Source: Burkholderiaceae bacterium (lineage in GTDB: Bacteria; Pseudomonadota; Gammaproteobacteria; Burkholderiales; Burkholderiaceae_C). From it: a stretch of 64,000 nt of DNA. The notes beneath the pieces were generated by a model, which saw only the letters and a list, made by a program, of their open reading frames with translations, made no database searches and was not told the DNA's origin. Each line of letters begins with the position of its first letter. Position 1 is the first letter of the stretch. The position numbers were made by a program, and so were the translations under genes. The DNA lies in the NCBI GenBank assembly GCA_024235895.1, contig JACKLM010000005.1, positions 248,001 through 312,000 on the forward strand, in the 5' to 3' direction. Shown here one piece after another: positions 25,559-33,751 of this stretch.

Positions 25559-26620
25559 TCACTTGTGGTCGCGCGGCAGGTAGCCCAGAGCGTGCCACTT
25601 GCGGTTCTTCTCCTGGAAGGCCGCCATGCTGTCGTAGGTCTTCTTGAACATCGGGTCCTTGGCGGACTCCTCGGCCAGCACCTCCTTCGAGGCCTTGGCG
25701 AAGGCGTCGAGCATCGTCTTGTCGAACACCCGCAGCGTCACGCCCTCCTTCTCGAACTTGGCCAGCATCTCGCCCTGCAGCGCCTCGGCCTTGGCCATGG
25801 CCATGGTCACGCCCGCGGTGCAGGTGGTCTCGATCTGGGCCTGGGTCTGCGGCTTGAGCTTGTTCCAGGCGGCGATGTTGACGTACAGGAACTGGTTGGT
25901 GGAGGGCTGGTGCCAGCCGGGCAGGTAGTAGTTCTTGGCCACCTTGTAGAAGCCGAGCTGGTCGTCCACCGTGGGCAGCGAGAACTCGGTGGCGTCGAGC
26001 ACGCCCTTTTCCAGCGCCTGGAACAGTTCACCGCCGGGCAGCATCGTGACCGAGGCGCCGAGCTTCTGATAGATCTTGCCGCCCAGCGCGGCGGCGCGGA
26101 ACTTCAGGCCCTTCAGGTCGTCCGGGGTCTTGATCTCCTTGCGGAACCAGCCGGCGGCCTCGGGGCTGATCGAGCCGCAGAAGATCGGGTAGACGTTGTG
26201 CGGCTTGAAGGCCTCCTTGAGCAGCGCATCGCCGCCGCCGAAATACATCCAAGCCGCGAACATCGGCGTTTCCATGCCGAAGGGCAGGGCGCCGTAGATG
26301 GCCGAGACCGGGACCTTGCCGAGCTCGTAGCCCATGAAGCTGTAGCCGGCCTCGACCTTGCCCGACGACACGGCGTCGAAGATGCCCAGCGCCGGAACCA
26401 GCTTGCCCGGCTCGAAGACCTGCAGGTTGACGCTGCCGCCGCTGATCTTCTTCAGCTGCTCGGACACCCAGGGCATGGTGTCGCCCAGCGCGGTGAGGTT
26501 GGAGCCGAAGGCCATCGGGATGCCCCAGCGCACGGTTTCCTGGGCCAGGGCGGGAGCGCCGCCCAGCGCGGCGCCGGCCAGGGCCAGGGTGAGCAGGGAC
26601 TTCTTGAACTTGACTTGCAT
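25559..26620 (-). CDS. dctP: TRAP transporter periplasmic substrate-binding protein (DctP type)
   Basis: A 353-residue periplasmic solute receptor. ATG 26620, preceded by GGAGACG, yields a signal peptide (MQVKFKKSLLTLALAGAALGGAPALAQ, cleavage after about residue 26). The mature part has WGIPMAFGSNLTALGDTMPWVSEQLKKISGG, then EPGKLVPALGIFDAVSSGKVEAGYSFMGYE and KGLKFRAAALGGKIYQKLGASVTMLPGGELFQALEKGVLDATEFSLPTVDDQLGFYKVAKNYYLPG. This region contains the conserved Arg (in KFRAA) that salt-bridges a substrate carboxylate. Two aromatic residues near WHQPSTNQFLYVN fit the DctP7/SmoM-like subgroup that binds 2-oxo or 2-hydroxy acids. Link to glcDEF suggests glycolate, lactate or a related hydroxyacid; this is inference. 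Confidence 0.9.
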   Translation of the reverse strand: MQVKFKKSLLTLALAGAALGGAPALAQETVRWGIPMAFGSNLTALGDTMPWVSEQLKKISGGSVNLQVFEPGKLVPALGIFDAVSSGKVEAGYSFMGYELGKVPVSAIYGALPFGMETPMFAAWMYFGGGDALLKEAFKPHNVYPIFCGSISPEAAGWFRKEIKTPDDLKGLKFRAAALGGKIYQKLGASVTMLPGGELFQALEKGVLDATEFSLPTVDDQLGFYKVAKNYYLPGWHQPSTNQFLYVNIAAWNKLKPQTQAQIETTCTAGVTMAMAKAEALQGEMLAKFEKEGVTLRVFDKTMLDAFAKASKEVLAEESAKDPMFKKTYDSMAAFQEKNRKWHALGYLPRDHK

Positions 26621-26928
26621 GGATCGTCTCCGGGTGGGTTGAAGCGGTCGTGCCAACGTAGCGAACGCCTTTCCCCGCGGCTGCGTGCAGGGTCGGGTTC
26701 GTTTCCAGCGCGGGTGGCCCGTGGGCCCCACACGCCGGCCCGCGGTCGGGGTCTGGCGTGGGAGCGGAATCTAGGGGCGCACGGCCCGGCGCGGTTTGAA
26801 GCTTCTTGGCGCCGCGGTTGAGAAATCTTCGCGCAGCCGCCGACACAGGGTTGACCCGGAGTGCGAGACGACCTCCCGCATGGCTGCCGGGCGACCTCGA
26901 CGTGCGTGTCGGCGCCTGGTCCCGCGGA
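26621..26928. promoter_or_regulatory. Spacer between lysR and dctP, probable TRAP-glc promoter region
   Basis: No gene is seen in these 308 bases. The lysR-proximal half is more AT-rich than its surroundings and contains the palindrome GAAGCTTC (26798-26805) within TTTGAAGCTTCTTGG and a nearby TTGAGAAATCTTC, either of which could be part of a LysR-type T-N11-A site. No convincing -35/-10 pair was identified, so the operator call is weak. Confidence 0.3.
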
Positions 26929-27804
26929 TCAGGGCAAGACCTGCTGCAGCCAGTCGACGAAGGCCGCGCACTCCCAGCGTTCCATCGCACCGGGTATCCA
27001 GCAGATATAGTGCCGGTGCGGCGACGGCACGGTGCGCGGCGACAGCCGCACGAGGCGGCCGCTGTCCAGCCAGCTCGCGCCAAGCTTCAGGCGCAGCAGC
27101 GCGACGCCGAAGCCGCTGGCCGCGGCATCGTAGACGAGTCCCAGGTCGTTGAACTGCGCACCACCCTCGGGCTCGCCGCGCGTCACGCCGCAGGCGGCGA
27201 ACCAAGGCGACCAGGGCTCCAGCAGGCTCTTCATCAGCCGCACCTGCGACCACTCGGCCTCGGTGTCGAAACCCTCGAAGGGGCCGTACTCGCGCAGGTA
27301 CGCCGGGCTGCATACCGGCGTGACCTCGTCGGTGACGATGAGCCGGTGCTCCAGGTCGGTATAGCCGCCGGTCCCGAAGCGGACCACGAGGTCGGCCTCT
27401 TCGGCGGTCACGTTCATCAGCGGGATATTGACCTGGATGGTCAGCTCCACGTCGGGGTAGGCGTTGCGGAACAGCTCCAACCGCGGCATCACGAACTGGC
27501 GGCAGAAGGTCGGCGTGACGGCCACGCGCAGGCGCGGTGCCGACTTGGGTGTGCGACGCGAGGGCAGCGCCTGCAGCGCGGCCAGCCCGGCGCGCACGCT
27601 TTGCAGGTAGGCCGCGCCGTCGCTGGTGAGCGTGAAGTCGCCGCGCGAGAACAGCTTCAGCCCGAGGTGCGACTCCAGCTGCCGTATGCGGTGGCTGATC
27701 GCGCTGACCGTGACGCACAGTTCGTCGGCGGCGCGGCTGGCGCTGCGCAGCCGGGCCACGGCCTCGAAGGTCACCAGGCACTGGATCGGCGGGATGTGGT
27801 TCAT
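26929..27804 (-). CDS. LysR-family transcriptional regulator (GcvA-like)
   Basis: A 291-residue DNA-binding regulator. The N-terminal winged helix-turn-helix is MNHIPPIQCLVTFEAVARLRSASRAADELCVTVSAISHRIRQLESHLGLKLFSRGDFTLTSDG, a GcvA-type pattern (A-A-D-E-L-x-V-T-x-S-A-I-S-H). The rest is a substrate-binding-like effector domain (LRVAVTPTFCRQFVMPRL; DLVVRFGTGGYTDLEHRLIVTDEVTPVCSP). ATG 27804 is the start used by the family. It is in the same direction as dctPQM-glcDEF and lies 308 bases upstream, so it is the likely local regulator, with a 2-hydroxy or 2-oxo acid as inducer (inference). A copy of the 112-bp repeat occupies its own upstream region. Confidence 0.87.
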   Translation of the reverse strand: MNHIPPIQCLVTFEAVARLRSASRAADELCVTVSAISHRIRQLESHLGLKLFSRGDFTLTSDGAAYLQSVRAGLAALQALPSRRTPKSAPRLRVAVTPTFCRQFVMPRLELFRNAYPDVELTIQVNIPLMNVTAEEADLVVRFGTGGYTDLEHRLIVTDEVTPVCSPAYLREYGPFEGFDTEAEWSQVRLMKSLLEPWSPWFAACGVTRGEPEGGAQFNDLGLVYDAAASGFGVALLRLKLGASWLDSGRLVRLSPRTVPSPHRHYICWIPGAMERWECAAFVDWLQQVLP

Positions 27805-27862
27805 CGCGATCGGGCTCCTGGCATCGGCCGCAGCGCGCGAGAGGGCTTGCTGCAGCACGGCC

Positions 27863-27974
27863 CCGACCCTCGTCCCCGGAGCACGACCGACGTGTCGGGC
27901 AGCGGAATCATGCGGGTTCCGGGTGTCGATCGCCCGCCAGCGGTGGGCACGTCCCCGCACCCCGGGCGCGCGGT
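27863..27974. repeat. 112-bp dispersed repeat, copy 1
   Basis: Matches 31647-31758 over the full 112 bases in the same orientation with about 11 mismatches by my count and no gaps. It contains the small perfect inverted repeat CCGACGTGTCGG and the block TGCGGGTTCCGGGTGTCGATCGCCCG. It lies upstream of lysR and beside the AbrB-like fragment. Confidence 0.9.
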
Positions 27975-27987
27975 GCCGCGTCCGACC

Positions 27988-28170
27988 TCACCGATGCGTG
28001 CGCCGGTGCGAATGGGCGGTGCGTTCGTCGCGCGTCGCGGCCGCCGCGTCGAACCGCTGCGCGACCACCGACAACACCAGGATCGAGTCCGGCTGCAACT
28101 CGAGGCGGCGGCGCACTTCGCGCGGCAGCGCGATCCCCCCGGCGCGGTCGATCGGGATGGCAGTGTTCAC
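27988..28170 (-). CDS. AbrB/SpoVT-like antitoxin, short and possibly degenerate
   Basis: A 60-residue reading frame from GTG 28170. Its first 32 residues (NTAIPIDRAGGIALPREVRRRLELQPDSIL) match the swapped-hairpin AbrB/MazE fold found in VapB-type antitoxins. A glycine (AGGI) replaces the Arg common in AGRI. The remaining residues (AAAATRDERTAHSHRRTHR) look unrelated to the family, so the domain is probably truncated or fused to repeat-derived sequence. No PIN-domain or MazF-type toxin partner is present on either side. It could be an orphan remnant of a toxin-antitoxin pair lost by deletion between repeats. Confidence 0.45.
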   Translation of the reverse strand: MNTAIPIDRAGGIALPREVRRRLELQPDSILVLSVVAQRFDAAAATRDERTAHSHRRTHR

Positions 28171-28371
28171 GCCGAAAAGTATGGCACGAAGACGTCCATG
28201 AGCGTCACGATCCACATGGTGGTCGATTCGCCGGGCTCCGGTCGCCCGCGGCGAGTGTCTGCGGACGCAAGCAGCGTGTGAACCGTCACGCCCTGGCTGG
28301 GTCCCGGTGGCGGCCTGCACCCGTGACTCAAGTCGCGCCCGCTGCGGCCGATACGTCCGGGCTGGAGCCTC

Positions 28372-28854
28372 ATGACAATGGACCACGACGCCACGATGTG
28401 CCGCCGTCGCGCCGACCGCGGACTGACGCTGGTCGAGCTGATGCTCGTGACCACGCTGGTGGCCGTGCTGGGCATGCTCTCGGTCAACGCCTGGGGCGGC
28501 TGGCGCGACCGGGTGCGTACGAAGGTCGCGGTCGACGAGATCACCGCGATGTCGGTGGTGATCGACCAGACTCACACCGACACGGGGGCACTGCCCGGCA
28601 GCCTGGCCGACATCGGCCGCGGCGGCATGAAGGACCCCTGGGGCAACGACTACGTCTACCTGAACCTGACGACGGCCGGGGGCACGGGCGCGGCACGCAA
28701 GGACCATTCGCTGGTGCCGCTGAACAGCGACTACGACCTCTACAGCAAGGGTCCTGACGGCGCCAGCGTGGCGCCGCTGACGGCCGCCGCCAGCCACGAC
28801 GACATCCTGCGCGCCAACAACGGGCGCTTCATCGGTCCGGCGTCGAGCTACTGA
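28372..28854 (+). CDS. Type II secretion/type IV pilus-like pseudopilin (GspG-like)
   Basis: A 160-residue pseudopilin. A short basic leader ends in RADRG, followed by LTLVELMLVTTLVAVLGMLSV: the prepilin peptidase site (after Gly17), the Glu at position +5 of the mature protein and the hydrophobic assembly helix are all present. The globular part contains GRGGMKDPWGNDYVYLN and PLNSDYDLYSKGPDG, which correspond to the DPWG and SxGxDG calcium-site segments of GspG, the major pseudopilin. No other secretion genes are nearby. The next gene, a GGDEF-EAL protein, starts 10 bases after the stop, so the two are probably co-transcribed. Confidence 0.8.
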   Translation: MTMDHDATMCRRRADRGLTLVELMLVTTLVAVLGMLSVNAWGGWRDRVRTKVAVDEITAMSVVIDQTHTDTGALPGSLADIGRGGMKDPWGNDYVYLNLTTAGGTGAARKDHSLVPLNSDYDLYSKGPDGASVAPLTAAASHDDILRANNGRFIGPASSY

Positions 28855-28864
28855 CGGCGCGGCC

Positions 28865-31624
28865 ATGCGCATCCGCGGCTTCTTCCTGCGCAGCCGGGTT
28901 GCCAGGCGCACCTTCTGGGTCCTGCTGGCCGCGGCGCTGCTGCCGCTGGCGCTGTTCGCGCTGGTGGCGGGCCAGGCCTACCTGGCCGAGCGCGACGCGC
29001 GGCAGCATCGCGACGAGACCGAGTACCTCAAGCATATCGGCCTGCGTGCCTTCGACCGCCTGGTGGCCGCACGCGCCACGCTGGCCGCGCACGCCGCCGA
29101 CGGGCGCTTCGACGCCCCGTCGTTGCCCGGGGCCTCCGGCCACCGCGTACTGGCGCGCCTGGCTACGTTGACGGGCGACCGTTCGCACGGCGACGCGGCG
29201 CTGGCCGCCGACTGGCGACGCGCCGGGGGCGACGGCCTCGACGGCACGCGCGAGCTGTGGTGGCTGCCGCTGCGCGACGGGCAGCCGGCCCGGGTGATCC
29301 TGGAGTGGCACGACACGCGGGGCCGCGGGCTGTGGCTGGCCGAGGTGGCGCCGGAGTTCCTGTGGGCCGACTTCGAGCCCGATGGCCCGGCCGCGGCCCT
29401 TTGCCTGCAAGATGCCGGGCGCAACCCGCTGCGTTGCGCGCGGCCGGCCGAAGCCGGCGCGCCCGAGTGGCGGCTCTTCATGCGCGGCGCGTTCGACAGC
29501 CCGGACTGGCTCGTCGCGGGCCGACGTGCCGATGCCGGCATCGCCACCCAGGACGATGTGCTGGAGCTGTTGCTGCTGGCTGGCGGTGCCACGCTGCTGC
29601 TGATCACCTCCCTGGGGCTGATCCTGGTGCGGCGCACCATGGTGCCGCTGGAGCAACTGACGGCCGGTACGCGTCGTCTGGCCGGCGGCGACTGGAGCGT
29701 GCGCGTGGACGACGCGCGCGGCGACGAGTTCGGCCAGCTCGCCCGTCAGTTCAACGCCATGGTGGAGGGCCAGCATCGACAGCTCGAGGCGATGACCGTG
29801 CAGGCCGCGATCGATCGCGAGCTGCTGGGCGAGGTGGACCTGCCGCGCGTGATGCAGCAGGTGGTGAGCCGCCTGCAGGCGTTGGCGCCGGGCGCCGGCG
29901 TGGCGGTGGTGGCGCAGTCGGTGGACGGCAGGGACTGGCAGTTGCACCGGCCCGGGCTGCCTGCCACGGCGTGCGAACGGCCTCCCGAGACACTGCAGCG
30001 CGAGCCCGAGGCCGATGCCCGGATGACGCCACGTTGCGGGCAGGCCGAGGCACCGCCTGACTGGGTACGCCTGGCGCTGGGCCTGCCGCCGTCGGCGCCG
30101 GCCGCGGTCTGCGCGGTTCCGGCGCGCTGGCAGGGCGAGACCGTGGCGGTGCTGCTGCAGTGCAACGACTGTCGGACGATGCTCGAGGCGGGCGCCCGCC
30201 GGGAGGTCGCCCAGCTGCGCGACCGCTGCGCATTGGCGGTGGCCACCGCGCGGCGCGAGCACCGCTTGCTCGAGCGCGCGTTGCGCGACGAGCTGACCGG
30301 GCTGCTCAACCGCCACGGCTTGCACGATGCCTGCGACGAGTGGCTGGCGGGTCCGGACGGCCCGCGGGCCTTCGACCTGTTGTTCATCGATCTCGACGGC
30401 TTCAAGGAAGTCAACGACTCGCTGGGTCATACGGCCGGCGACATGCTGCTGCGCGCGGTCACCGAGCGCCTTCGGGCGCTGCTGCCCGCAGGTGCGCTGC
30501 TGGCCCGGCCCGGTGGCGACGAGTTCGTCGCCCTGCTGCCCGAGGACAGCCGTGCCGCCGGGGAGGACGGCACTGCCGAGGCGCTGGCGCAGACCATCTG
30601 TCGACGGCTCGCGCAGCCCTTCGTCGTCTGTGGCCAGCTGCAGCACATCGGCGCCAGTGTCGGGCTGGCCGCCTGCCCGCAGGACGGCACCGACCGCGAG
30701 GAGCTGCTGCGCAGGGCCGACCTGGCGATGTACGCGGCCAAGGCCGAGGGCCGTGGCCGCTGGCGCCGCTACGCCGGCACGCTGGACCGCGAGGCCAGCG
30801 AGCGCGCCTGGATGCTTCGCGACCTGCGCGCCGCGGTCGACGACGGGGCGCTGGAGGTGCACTTCCAGCCGCGGCTGGAGCTGGGCAGCGGCCGCATCTG
30901 CAGCGCCGAGGCCCTGGTGCGCTGGTGCCACCCGCAACGCGGCTGGATCCCGCCGCTGCGCTTCGTGCCGCTGGCCGAGGAGTCCGATCTCATCCTCGAG
31001 CTCGGCAGGCAGGTGATGGCGCTGGCGCTGGCGCAGTTCCGGCGCTGGCGTGCCGAGGGGCTGCGCGTCGGGCGGGTGGCGGTCAACGTATCGGCGCGGC
31101 AGCTGCTCGAGTCGCAGTTCGCCGACGAGACGCTGTCGCTGCTGGCCCGCCACGGTCTGCGCCCGCAGGACCTCGAGATCGAGATCACCGAGAGCCTGTT
31201 CGCCGGCGACCCGACCGCCGTGACGCGTGCCCTGGCGCCGTTGCGCGCGCGCGGTGTCGTCATCGCGCTCGACGACTTCGGCACCGGGTTCTCGTCACTG
31301 GGGGCGCTGGCGCGCCTGCCGGTCGACGTGATGAAGATCGATCGCAGCTTCGTGATCGACCTGGGCCAGGGTACTGCAGCCGACGCGGTCGTCCGCTCGG
31401 TGATCGCGCTGGCGCGCGACCTGGACATGCGTGTGGTCGCGGAAGGGGTGGAAACGCAGGCGCAGGAGCAGCGCCTGCTCGCGCTGGGCTGCGACGAGGT
31501 GCAGGGTTACCGCTACGCCAGGCCGCTCGCGCCGGAGGCCTTCGTCGAGGGTGCGCGCACGGGCTTCGGCGCGACGCTGCGCGCCGAAGAGGCCGCAAGG
31601 GCACCGGAGATGCTCGCAAGCTGA
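28865..31624 (+). CDS. HAMP-GGDEF-EAL cyclic-di-GMP enzyme
   Basis: A 919-residue inner-membrane signalling protein. Order: membrane segment (about 17-38), periplasmic sensor domain (about 40-235) of unrecognised type, second membrane segment (about 237-256), HAMP (RRTMVPLEQLTAGTRRLAGGDW), a GAF-like stretch of about 170 residues, GGDEF domain (RDELTGLLNRHG; RPGGDEFVALL), then EAL domain. The GGDEF signature is exact, but no RxxD inhibitory site lies five residues before it. The EAL domain keeps AEALVRW, NVSARQ, EITES, DDFGTGFSSL, KIDRSFV and AEGVET, so both synthesis and hydrolysis of c-di-GMP are possible. Coupling to a pseudopilin gene suggests control of a pilus or secretion machine (inference). 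A copy of the 112-bp repeat follows directly. Confidence 0.9.
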   Translation: MRIRGFFLRSRVARRTFWVLLAAALLPLALFALVAGQAYLAERDARQHRDETEYLKHIGLRAFDRLVAARATLAAHAADGRFDAPSLPGASGHRVLARLATLTGDRSHGDAALAADWRRAGGDGLDGTRELWWLPLRDGQPARVILEWHDTRGRGLWLAEVAPEFLWADFEPDGPAAALCLQDAGRNPLRCARPAEAGAPEWRLFMRGAFDSPDWLVAGRRADAGIATQDDVLELLLLAGGATLLLITSLGLILVRRTMVPLEQLTAGTRRLAGGDWSVRVDDARGDEFGQLARQFNAMVEGQHRQLEAMTVQAAIDRELLGEVDLPRVMQQVVSRLQALAPGAGVAVVAQSVDGRDWQLHRPGLPATACERPPETLQREPEADARMTPRCGQAEAPPDWVRLALGLPPSAPAAVCAVPARWQGETVAVLLQCNDCRTMLEAGARREVAQLRDRCALAVATARREHRLLERALRDELTGLLNRHGLHDACDEWLAGPDGPRAFDLLFIDLDGFKEVNDSLGHTAGDMLLRAVTERLRALLPAGALLARPGGDEFVALLPEDSRAAGEDGTAEALAQTICRRLAQPFVVCGQLQHIGASVGLAACPQDGTDREELLRRADLAMYAAKAEGRGRWRRYAGTLDREASERAWMLRDLRAAVDDGALEVHFQPRLELGSGRICSAEALVRWCHPQRGWIPPLRFVPLAEESDLILELGRQVMALALAQFRRWRAEGLRVGRVAVNVSARQLLESQFADETLSLLARHGLRPQDLEIEITESLFAGDPTAVTRALAPLRARGVVIALDDFGTGFSSLGALARLPVDVMKIDRSFVIDLGQGTAADAVVRSVIALARDLDMRVVAEGVETQAQEQRLLALGCDEVQGYRYARPLAPEAFVEGARTGFGATLRAEEAARAPEMLAS

Positions 31625-31646
31625 CGACGTTCGCTGCGGCTCGGCA

Positions 31647-31758
31647 CCGACCCTCGTCGCCGGAGCACGACCGACGTGTCGGGCAGTGGCTTCATGCGGG
31701 TTCCGGGTGTCGATCGCCCGCTGGCGCTGGGGACGTGCGCGCACCCCGGTCGCGCGGT
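31647..31758. repeat. 112-bp dispersed repeat, copy 2
   Basis: Direct repeat of 27863-27974, ungapped. The two copies flank the AbrB-like fragment, the pseudopilin and the GGDEF-EAL gene, making that 3.7-kb block a possible unit of deletion or exchange. Confidence 0.9.
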
Positions 31759-31956
31759 CGAGGAACTGCGGGTCCCGCACAGCACGAGGGCCGAAGCACG
31801 CGTGGGTCAAGCCGCCACGGCGTCGACAGGGTTGGGGAAAGCACGGGGAAGGGCTGGGATTGACGCGCGCGCGAGATGCGCGCACATTTCGGCCCGCGCG
31901 ATGCGACCCGCATCCGCTCACCTTCCGAACCACCCCCACATCCACAGGAGGACGTC

Positions 31957-32004
31957 ATGACGAAGCCCCGCTTCTCCATCCTCCTGTCGGCCGTCGCTTC
32001 CTGA
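31957..32004 (+). CDS. 15-residue peptide ORF, possible leader peptide
   Basis: ATG 31957 follows CAGGAGG (31945-31951) with five-base spacing, one of the best ribosome sites in the window. The encoded peptide is MTKPRFSILLSAVAS, which resembles the start of a signal peptide. A strong hairpin begins 10 bases after the stop. It may be a regulatory leader peptide, or the remnant of an exported protein cut short by an indel. No similarity could be recognised. Confidence 0.3.
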   Translation: MTKPRFSILLSAVAS

Positions 32005-32014
32005 CGACTCCGCG

Positions 32015-32046
32015 CGGCCGGCGCGAGGCGCTTCGCGCGCCGGCCG
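32015..32046 (+). terminator. Strong hairpin after the peptide ORF
   Basis: CGGCCGGCGCG (32015-32025) pairs perfectly with CGCGCCGGCCG (32036-32046), loop of 10 nt. It could be a terminator or attenuator for the upstream 15-codon ORF. No T-run follows. Confidence 0.4.
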
Positions 32047-32342
32047 TGTCGCTGCCCTCCCGCCCGACACCGCGCCGCGGCTGAGCTCCGCGCGCCGCCG
32101 CACGCCCGCCTGAAGCGCGGGTCGACAGGTCCCGCATCCCTCGTGCCCCGCGTCCGTGCGGAGCCACGCCCGCGTCCTGCGCTGTGCGCAGCGGCCGGCG
32201 CGTGCCGTTCGACGACCCCCTCTGCCCACGACATGAATCCGAACCGATCCACCGATCCCGAACGCGCGGCCACGCCGCCCGATCCACCCGTCTTCGAGGA
32301 ACCCTCCACCATGCATTCGACCGTCACCTGCGACTGGGCCTG

Positions 32343-32606
32343 ATGCGCGCCGCGCTGGTCCTGGCGTCCTTCTTCACCACGTCGACCATGATGGTCGTGC
32401 TCGGCGCGCTGTTCGACGACGCGTCGCGCCAGCCCTGGCTGCGCGACACGCCGCAGGCGCGCGCCGCCGTCGCCACCTGCCATGCGCATGCAGCGCGCGA
32501 GGCGCGTCGCAGCTGCCTGCGCGCTGTCGTCGCCGAGGCGCAGGCGCGCGATGCCGGCATGTCGCGGCTCGCGGCGCTGGCGCCGTCGTGGGAGGACCGG
32601 CCATGA
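32343..32606 (+). CDS. Small membrane protein overlapping rsgA
   Basis: An 87-residue protein, not recognised. It has one hydrophobic segment near the N-terminus (ALVLASFFTTSTMMVVLGALF, about residues 4-24), then a helical Ala/Arg-rich cytoplasmic or periplasmic part with two cysteines (AVATCHAHAAREARRSCLRAVVAEAQ). The spacing C-x(13)-C would permit a disulfide if exported. Its TGA overlaps the rsgA ATG by four bases (ATGA), so translation of rsgA is probably coupled to it. The start at ATG 32343 itself overlaps the stop of a small upstream frame. Coding status is supported by the overlap and hydrophobic pattern only. Confidence 0.5.
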   Translation: MRAALVLASFFTTSTMMVVLGALFDDASRQPWLRDTPQARAAVATCHAHAAREARRSCLRAVVAEAQARDAGMSRLAALAPSWEDRP

Positions 32607-33751
32607 GCGGCGAGCCGGACCGCCACAGCGCGCTGCAGTCGATCGGCCTGACACCGGCGGTCGCGCGCGCCGTCGACGCGCTCGCCCAGGCCCACCCGGC
32701 GGCGCGGCCGGCGCGTGTCGTCGAGGTGCAACGCAGCGGCGCGCGGCTGCACGACGGCCGCGCGGCGTTCGGCGCACGCGTCGCGCCGCGTCTGCAGCAG
32801 GCGCTGCAGGCCGACGGCGATGCGCTCGCCGTCGGCGACTGGGTGCTCGTCGCCGACGACGCCCACCGCGACGCCTGGGTCGTCGACCGCGTGCCGCCGA
32901 TCAACCGGCTCGAGCGCCGCGACGCCCTGGGTCACGGGCGGCAGGTGATCGTGGCCAACGTCGACGCCGCGATGCTCGTCTGCGGGCTGGACCACGACTT
33001 CAACCTGCGCCGGCTCGACCGCTACCTGGCTTTCGTCCGCATGGCCGGCGTCGGGGCGCTGGTCGTGCTGACCAAGGCCGACCTCGCCGCCGACGTCGAC
33101 GCACGCGTCGCGGCGGTACGCCAGCGCCTGCGGCCCGGCGAAGACGCCGTCGCGCTCAATGCGCTCGACGCCGCGTCGGTCGCTGCGCTGCACAGCCGGC
33201 TCGGCGCCGGGCAGACCTGGGTGCTGCTCGGGTCGAGCGGTGTGGGCAAGAGCACGCTGACCAACGCGCTCGCCGGGCTCGGCGACGGCGCCGACGCGCA
33301 GGCCACCGCGCCGGTGCGCGCCGACGACGGCCGGGGCCGCCACACCACCACCGCGCGGTCGCTGCACGGCACGCCGTCGGGCGCGTGCCTGATCGACACG
33401 CCGGGGCTGCGCACGCTGCGCCTCGGCGGCGGCGAGGACGCGCTGCGCAGCGCGTTCGACGACGTCGAGGTCCTGGCCGCCGGCTGCCGCTTCCGCGACT
33501 GCCGCCACCAGCAAGAGCCCGGCTGCGCGGTGCGCGCGGCGTGGCCGCCCGATCGACTCGCGCAGTACCACAAGCTGCTGCGCGAGGTGCGCCGCGACGG
33601 CATGAGACCGCCGGGCCGCCCCAAGGGCGAATACCGGAGGGCGGAGCCCGAAGGTTCCTCGGTGCGCGCGCTCGAGCATCGCGCGCAGGTGCAGCAGTGG
33701 AAGGCGCGCAGCCGCCTGGCGCGCGCACACGCCGCGGCCAAGGGCCGATGA
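32603..33751 (+). CDS. rsgA: Small-subunit ribosome biogenesis GTPase RsgA
   Basis: A 382-residue cytoplasmic GTPase that checks late 30S subunit maturation. Domains: N-terminal OB fold (about 40-115), circularly permuted G domain with G4 TKAD (about 157) before G1 GSSGVGKST (about 209) and G3 DTPG (about 265), then the zinc knuckle with the exact CxxxxCxHxxxxxC pattern (CRFRDCRHQQEPGC), and a basic C-terminal helix (QQWKARSRLARAH). The permuted order is diagnostic. ATG 32603 is preceded by GGAGG with seven-base spacing. An N-terminal extension of about 35 residues and the Pro/Gly-rich stretch near the C-terminus (GMRPPGRPKGEYRRAEPEG) are slightly unusual. Confidence 0.92.
   Translation: MSGEPDRHSALQSIGLTPAVARAVDALAQAHPAARPARVVEVQRSGARLHDGRAAFGARVAPRLQQALQADGDALAVGDWVLVADDAHRDAWVVDRVPPINRLERRDALGHGRQVIVANVDAAMLVCGLDHDFNLRRLDRYLAFVRMAGVGALVVLTKADLAADVDARVAAVRQRLRPGEDAVALNALDAASVAALHSRLGAGQTWVLLGSSGVGKSTLTNALAGLGDGADAQATAPVRADDGRGRHTTTARSLHGTPSGACLIDTPGLRTLRLGGGEDALRSAFDDVEVLAAGCRFRDCRHQQEPGCAVRAAWPPDRLAQYHKLLREVRRDGMRPPGRPKGEYRRAEPEGSSVRALEHRAQVQQWKARSRLARAHAAAKGR

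Larger units (their letters stand above)
31625..32342. other. 718-bp intergenic region with repeat, tiny ORF and hairpin
   Basis: No ordinary gene. From left to right it holds copy 2 of the 112-bp repeat (31647-31758), a 15-codon ORF with an excellent ribosome site (31957-32004), a strong hairpin (32015-32046), and a 36-codon plus-strand frame (32233-32343) rich in Pro, Thr and Ser whose stop overlaps the next start as TGATG. Whether the last frame is translated is unknown; its overlap with the following gene could couple translation. Confidence 0.5.

Noticed and set aside
28278..28757. Plus-strand frame overlapping the pseudopilin start
   Set aside because: Arg/Gly/Asp-rich out-of-frame shadow of the pseudopilin, which has an intact prepilin motif.
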